NCBI GenBank assembly: GCA_937921935.1
Contig: CAKZWQ010000006.1
Coordinates: 1 to 64,000, forward strand
Source of the DNA: an uncultured Gammaproteobacteria bacterium
Lineage (GTDB): Bacteria; Pseudomonadota; Gammaproteobacteria; Steroidobacterales; GCA-2729495
Reading direction: 5' to 3'
Length of the DNA: 64,000 nucleotides
Shown here: one piece after another, positions 60,260 through 64,000 of the stretch
How positions within the stretch are numbered: the first letter of the stretch is position 1
Layout of the letters: each line of letters begins with the position of its first letter
Notes under the pieces: model-generated
What the model saw: the letters and a program-made list of their open reading frames with translations, nothing else
Told to the model about the DNA's origin: nothing
Database searches by the model: none
Program-made: the position numbers and the translations under genes

Positions 60260-60793
60260 TTACTCGGGAATCCGATACTTCAGTTCAGTCAGTTCCGCCA
60301 ATCCTGTTGCAATCCGCAACTCACTGCCGCTCGCCAAGTCCACGGCGAGCACCTGTAAGGGTGAGCGAACTCTCATCTTGCTCGAACCCGAAGCGCCGGC
60401 GAAGCGACCGCCGCCGCCGGTAACGCGAAATTCGCCATTGCAGTTGCCCAGCGCGCCTTCGCAAACGAACTCTGCATAGACGACATTGTCACCGTCCACC
60501 GCGATCTCGCACTGGCCAACACCCGAGGTCGCCCGTGTGCTGGTGTTGATTCGCTGGGTCACGGGGCAGAGCATGAAGCCTTCATTCAGCACGCCCTGGT
60601 CGGTTTCTGCATAGACGATTCCGCGCAGGGCGCCCAGGAAAATCATGGTGTCGGGGCCTATACGAAATACCCGACCTTCCCCCTCCCAGGGGATGGTTGC
60701 GCTCAGGGTGCCCGATTCAGCCGCTGCCAGGCCGCTGTTCAGGCAGAGCAGGGTAGTCAGGCAGGCAAGGAAGGATCGCTTCAGTTTCATCAT
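60260..60793 (-). CDS. Exported hypothetical protein
   Basis: A 177-residue protein with signal peptide (FLACLTTLLCLNSGLAAAES) and a beta-rich body (EGRVFRIGPDTMIFLGALRG, GVGQCEIAVDGDNVVY, CEGALGNCNGEF, TGGGGRFAGASGSSKMRV). The final part resembles allene-oxide-cyclase-like or dirigent-type barrels, but I am unsure. AGGAGATGCA before the ATG at 60793 sets the start. It may be cotranscribed with the DUF2845 gene. Confidence 0.6.
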   Translation of the reverse strand: MMKLKRSFLACLTTLLCLNSGLAAAESGTLSATIPWEGEGRVFRIGPDTMIFLGALRGIVYAETDQGVLNEGFMLCPVTQRINTSTRATSGVGQCEIAVDGDNVVYAEFVCEGALGNCNGEFRVTGGGGRFAGASGSSKMRVRSPLQVLAVDLASGSELRIATGLAELTELKYRIPE

Positions 60794-60963
60794 TGCATCT
60801 CCTGTGCACACGCCGGCGCGAGGTCCGGCCGGTAATCTGCCCCGATTATGCCGCTAGCCGGGTAGGGGCACAATTCAAACTCTGCAGCCTTTGGGCTATG
60901 GCAGGGCTGCCTTTAAAAAGAGCCCTTCTTAATCAAGACGGCGGCATAACAAGGGGCCTGATC

Positions 60964-61195
60964 ATGGATCTTATGCAAATCGCGACCAAACTTTTTTATG
61001 CGGCAACTGGGCGGAGCGGGCAGCAGCCTGAACAGCGACGGGGTGCAATCGGCTCTGGGCGGCTTGTCAGGCGCCAGCGGCGGCAAGCTGGACCTGGGTG
61101 CCATCGTCTCTCAGCTGGACGGCGGTGGCCTGGCAACTATGGCCAAGTTCGGGACGGAGGTCTGCACCCTCGGTATGCGCGTCGCCTGCGCCTGA
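60964..61195 (+). pseudogene. Frameshifted DUF937/YidB-like gene
   Basis: The first frame reads MDLMQIATKLF and then meets six T residues (around 60989-60995). Removing one T joins it to MRQLGGAGSSLNSDGVQSAL and GGKLDLGAIVSQLDGGGLA, the pattern of DUF937/YidB proteins (DSDALSGALSGLL..., LDLGSLLSRFQGGGL). After LATMAK the expected SWLGDG motif is lost and the frame ends at 61195. The gene looks broken twice: a homopolymer shift and a missing C-terminus. A sequencing error could explain the first but not the second. 61197-61322 shows nothing further. Confidence 0.55.
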
Positions 61196-61322
61196 AGAAG
61201 GGGGGCGGACGCCGGAGAGCGGCAGAACTGCAGCGACATCGAAGCGCCCGCGCTGTCCCGGTAGCTTGATACGCCCGATCCGCCAGCCGTTATCCGGTGG
61301 CGGGTCAGCGCACACCGCGCAG

Positions 61323-62663
61323 TTAGTTTAAAAAGCGCAGCGTCCCGGTGAGGTACACGACATAGAAGTCTTTGAAGTCACCACTAAAACGGGCGCCCTG
61401 AGCGGTCTGGTCTACCGCTGAATCGCCAAAAATCTGTACTTGTCCCGCTAAGGACCAGCCAAACTTTTTGTTACCCGAGTTGAAGTAAGCAGTGGAAATT
61501 TTCCAGTTTTCCTCGAACGGCAAGTCAATGGTGCGATCGCCATCGCTGACGGGAGAGCTTTCGTAGCCGACACCAAAAAGCCATCCGCCGTTAGCTTTTT
61601 GCGAGCTAATATCAATGTCCCGCTCGCGGGTGCCAAAGGCCAGGCCCACGCTCCAGGTGTCGTCGAACTGACGATCAAGTTTGGCGACCTGCGGTGGCGC
61701 CCCGGCTGCCGGCAAGCTGATGGTTAATTGATTCTCACTGAATTCAGACCATTCCTGCCAGTTGCCCCTCAGCCAGATGAATTTAGTGCCGGTTACTTTC
61801 CAGGCCAGACCGGCCTCCAGCCACTGTGGGTTGGTCCAGTCAATATCCAGATTGCTGTTGCCGGGCAGGGGGATACTGGGATCAAGGTTGCGCAAGCGCA
61901 GGTTGCCGTCCAGTTCCGTATCGAATTCGGCCCGGTAGTTCAGGCCCAACATCAGCCTGTCATTTACCTGATATTGCACGCCGACGATGGGTTGCACGCC
62001 CAGGTCATCCAGATCCCTGAATTCAACCTCGGCATCCGGTGTCCCGGGGCCCACGACAGCGGCCTGGTTGATAGCTATTTTCTGATTGAACTGGGTTTGT
62101 ATCACCGAGGCGCCGAAGCCCAGGGATAATTTGTCCGTGGCTTTGTAGCCGAAGGACCAGGTCGCGCCCAGGCCCTGCAGCAACACTTCGGTTGCGCCGT
62201 AGCGCCCCACAAAGTTTCTGCCGTAGTCGGCGCCGCCACCCTGCAGCGCCGATACACCAAAGCCCATGGACCAGCGGTCAGTCAACGGCTGGGCGTAATA
62301 CAGACCGGGCGCCACTGCAGGGTTGCCGGTGTTGCCACCGGACAGGCCGCCAGCCTCGGAGACGTCAGCGTCCCACTTGGCAACCGGGGCTGCAATCGTC
62401 AGCCCTGTCAGAATCGTGGGTGCCGTTGTGCCTGTCAGGCCGGCTGGATTGGCCCAGGCCGCGTCAGGCCCGATATTGTTAGTCACGTTAGCTGCGCCAC
62501 CCGTGCCGACACTCAGCGGCGTGCCGACCGCTTCGAAGTAAAAACCTGCTGCCTGCGACCCCATGGATGCTGTCAGTGCCAGCATGGCCAGGCCGCCGCC
62601 AAGCAGATGTTGAGTTCCGGTCCGGTGATTCCGCCGTGACGGTTTGCCAGAGTAGTTGATCAT
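61323..62663 (-). CDS. FadL-type outer-membrane transport protein
   Basis: A 446-residue outer-membrane beta-barrel of the FadL/TodX family for long-chain fatty acids or other hydrophobic compounds. The signal peptide ends at SMGSQAAGFYF. The N-terminal hatch shows VGTGGAANVTNNIGPDAAWA and NPAGLTG, and the C-terminus is DFYVVYLTGTLRFLN with an aromatic close to the end. AGGAG stands eight bases before the ATG at 62663; a longer frame starts at 62717. It is monocistronic. Confidence 0.88.
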   Translation of the reverse strand: MINYSGKPSRRNHRTGTQHLLGGGLAMLALTASMGSQAAGFYFEAVGTPLSVGTGGAANVTNNIGPDAAWANPAGLTGTTAPTILTGLTIAAPVAKWDADVSEAGGLSGGNTGNPAVAPGLYYAQPLTDRWSMGFGVSALQGGGADYGRNFVGRYGATEVLLQGLGATWSFGYKATDKLSLGFGASVIQTQFNQKIAINQAAVVGPGTPDAEVEFRDLDDLGVQPIVGVQYQVNDRLMLGLNYRAEFDTELDGNLRLRNLDPSIPLPGNSNLDIDWTNPQWLEAGLAWKVTGTKFIWLRGNWQEWSEFSENQLTISLPAAGAPPQVAKLDRQFDDTWSVGLAFGTRERDIDISSQKANGGWLFGVGYESSPVSDGDRTIDLPFEENWKISTAYFNSGNKKFGWSLAGQVQIFGDSAVDQTAQGARFSGDFKDFYVVYLTGTLRFLN

Positions 62664-62769
62664 GGACAGAACTCCTGTTGACTTGTTGATGCCGCGTAGA
62701 TTGGTCGTTCGCTGCACAGTCTATCAGCGCCCTGACGGGCTTGCCTGAATCGGTCGGCGCCCCTGGCGC

Positions 62770-63837
62770 TTATCGGGCTCGAGACAGGGCTACGACGACA
62801 CACACGCTCAAGGCGATAGTCGGCAGCCAGGCCGTAAGAATCGGGTTGATACCGTAGAGGGCGCCGCCGTCGATAATGCCGTTAGCTGCCAGAAAATAAG
62901 CCAGGCCAATAATGACCCCCACGGCCACCCGGGCACCGGTGCCGGAACTGCGCAGCGAACCAAAAGCAAAGGGCAGGGCCAGGACGCACATGGCGATGGT
63001 CGCCACACTGGCCGAGATACGCTGCCAGAAAGCCACGATATAGGTTTCGGCATTCAAGCCACTCTGCTGTCGGAAGCGTATATAGCGGAAGAGGCTAACG
63101 GCATCCAGGCTTTCTTCTCGCACCACAGTCAGGCCCACCATGTCCGGTGGCAGACTGTTGGGCTCGGTGGCCTGGGTTTCGCTGCGCACGCTGACGCGCT
63201 CGTCACCGAAGGTCGTCTCCGTGTAGTTATCCAGGACCCAGGAATTGTCAGGGCTGACTTGCGCCGAGTCGGCGTGGCCGATGGCTTCCAGGCTATCGCC
63301 TGGGTCCAGTCTGAAAAGGTAAAGCCCGCCAAAGCCGTTCCCCTGGTTCATGCGGGTAACCTGCAGGAAGGTGTTGCCATCGCGTATCCAGACAGCCTTG
63401 CCGGCAACCATGCTCTGGGGGCCGTACTTGGCCTCAGCTCGAAACTGACGGGCATAGTTGTCCAGGGGCGGTGCCAGCCAGCCCCCCAGGGCGAGAGCCA
63501 GCAGACCAAGGACGGTACCCGTTGCGCCTACGGCCCCTGCAAGGCTGACAGGCGAGACGCCGCCGGCGCGGATAGCGATTAGTTCGCTGTGGGTTGCCAG
63601 GTTGCCCAGCCCCAGCATGGCGCCCAGCAGGGCTGCCATAGGCAGCATGCGAAAGGCATAGTGCGGCAATTCAAGGGCCGCGAAAATCAGCGCCTGCAGG
63701 GTGCCGTAATTGCCTTTGCCGATATTGCCCAGTTCATCGACAAATTCAATGAACATGCCCAGAGACAGCAAGACGGCCAGCACAATGGCCGCATTGGCCA
63801 TGATGTTGCGGAACAGGTAGCGACGCAAAATTCGCAT
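62770..63837 (-). CDS. lptG: LPS export permease LptG
   Basis: A 355-residue inner-membrane component of the LptB2FG complex, which extracts lipopolysaccharide. Three N-terminal helices (MRILRRYLFRNIMANAAIVL, LPHYAFRMLPMAALLGAMLG), a periplasmic beta-jellyroll (about 130-255) and three C-terminal helices (IAMCVLALPFAFGSLRSSG) match the family. ELIAIRAGGVSP is the conserved coupling helix. lptF, which usually lies directly upstream, is not here: upstream is a divergent gene. Confidence 0.92.
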   Translation of the reverse strand: MRILRRYLFRNIMANAAIVLAVLLSLGMFIEFVDELGNIGKGNYGTLQALIFAALELPHYAFRMLPMAALLGAMLGLGNLATHSELIAIRAGGVSPVSLAGAVGATGTVLGLLALALGGWLAPPLDNYARQFRAEAKYGPQSMVAGKAVWIRDGNTFLQVTRMNQGNGFGGLYLFRLDPGDSLEAIGHADSAQVSPDNSWVLDNYTETTFGDERVSVRSETQATEPNSLPPDMVGLTVVREESLDAVSLFRYIRFRQQSGLNAETYIVAFWQRISASVATIAMCVLALPFAFGSLRSSGTGARVAVGVIIGLAYFLAANGIIDGGALYGINPILTAWLPTIALSVCVVVALSRAR

Positions 63838-63920
63838 GGCCGAAAGTATTCGGGCAGAGCAGGCAAGCCGTCAAGTAAACTTCTGCCTTTATCTTCAGTC
63901 CATCGCTTTTGAATAAGTCC

Positions 63921-64000
63921 ATGAGTCTTCGCGTTGTTGCCGTAGAAAATCGTCGTCAGCTCAGGGACTGGGTGACTCTGCCCTATCAACTGTATCGCGA
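63921..64000 (+). CDS. Start of a plus-strand gene, partial
   Basis: An ATG at 63921 opens a frame that runs off the window (MSLRVVAVENRRQLRDWVTL then PYQLYR). This opening resembles GNAT-like proteins that begin with a segment such as FIRFPWELYRGDP, but only 26 residues are visible. It is divergent from lptG, 83 bases away. Confidence 0.5.
   Translation, partial: MSLRVVAVENRRQLRDWVTLPYQLYR

Overview
This window looks like chromosomal DNA of a free-living, probably aquatic gammaproteobacterium. It is GC-rich and densely coded. CysB with an ECGLH-type PAPS reductase, fused CysG, MlaA, LptG, FadL, an omega-amidase/aminotransferase pair and DUF2802 all point to that class. The genus cannot be fixed from the sequence alone. 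No rRNA, tRNA, CRISPR array, insertion sequence or phage gene was seen. Coding is read by eye from motifs, so family calls are firm but fine substrates are not.

Layout. 1-5500: end of a nonribosomal peptide synthetase (carrier domain), folE, abutting divergent glpQ and PhoX-like phosphatase genes, a small ribbon-helix-helix protein and a first MFS transporter. 5504-14514: a cysteine/siroheme block. One tightly coupled minus-strand operon (cysG-cysK-hemA-like-hemC/D-like-hemB-hemL) lies next to cysB and cysH. 14651-18689: a Tat-exported HisC-like aminotransferase, an EamA permease, ctaB and a lactonase/arylesterase-like propeller. 18912-24423: MFS, DUF1838, aldehyde dehydrogenase, MFS, which looks like an uncharacterised catabolic cluster. 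24484-27166: copZ-copA. 27290-31567: glutamine amidotransferase, DUF1761, omega-amidase plus aminotransferase, tandem Usp.

31763-35484 is a decayed flagellar/signalling neighbourhood: a sigma54 activator without receiver domain, HDOD-GGDEF, DUF2802, a small partner, and a chimeric HDOD::FliA pseudogene with two stops. 35718-40524: AraC regulator, UspA, photolyase and small proteins. 40639-48751: FKBP isomerase, a second DUF1838 protein, a hydrolase-mlaA-binding-protein operon, another binding protein and a carotenoid oxygenase. 48996-50147: an exported protein of 56-residue repeats. 50223-58569: a metal-responsive module with MFS, a His-rich P-type ATPase, a MerR regulator and a CydDC-like ABC exporter pair; the ATPase and the ABC pair carry near-identical 20-bp-spacer MerR-type promoters. 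58684-64000: Rieske protein, hydrolase, DUF2845, a frameshifted DUF937-like gene, FadL, LptG and the start of another gene.

The two strongest leads are the self-contained tetrapyrrole-to-siroheme operon, with its minimal HemA and a HemC lacking the cofactor cysteine, and the MerR-type regulon linking a P-type ATPase to a CydDC-like exporter. The DUF1838/MFS/aldehyde dehydrogenase cluster and its paralogues elsewhere in the window come next.
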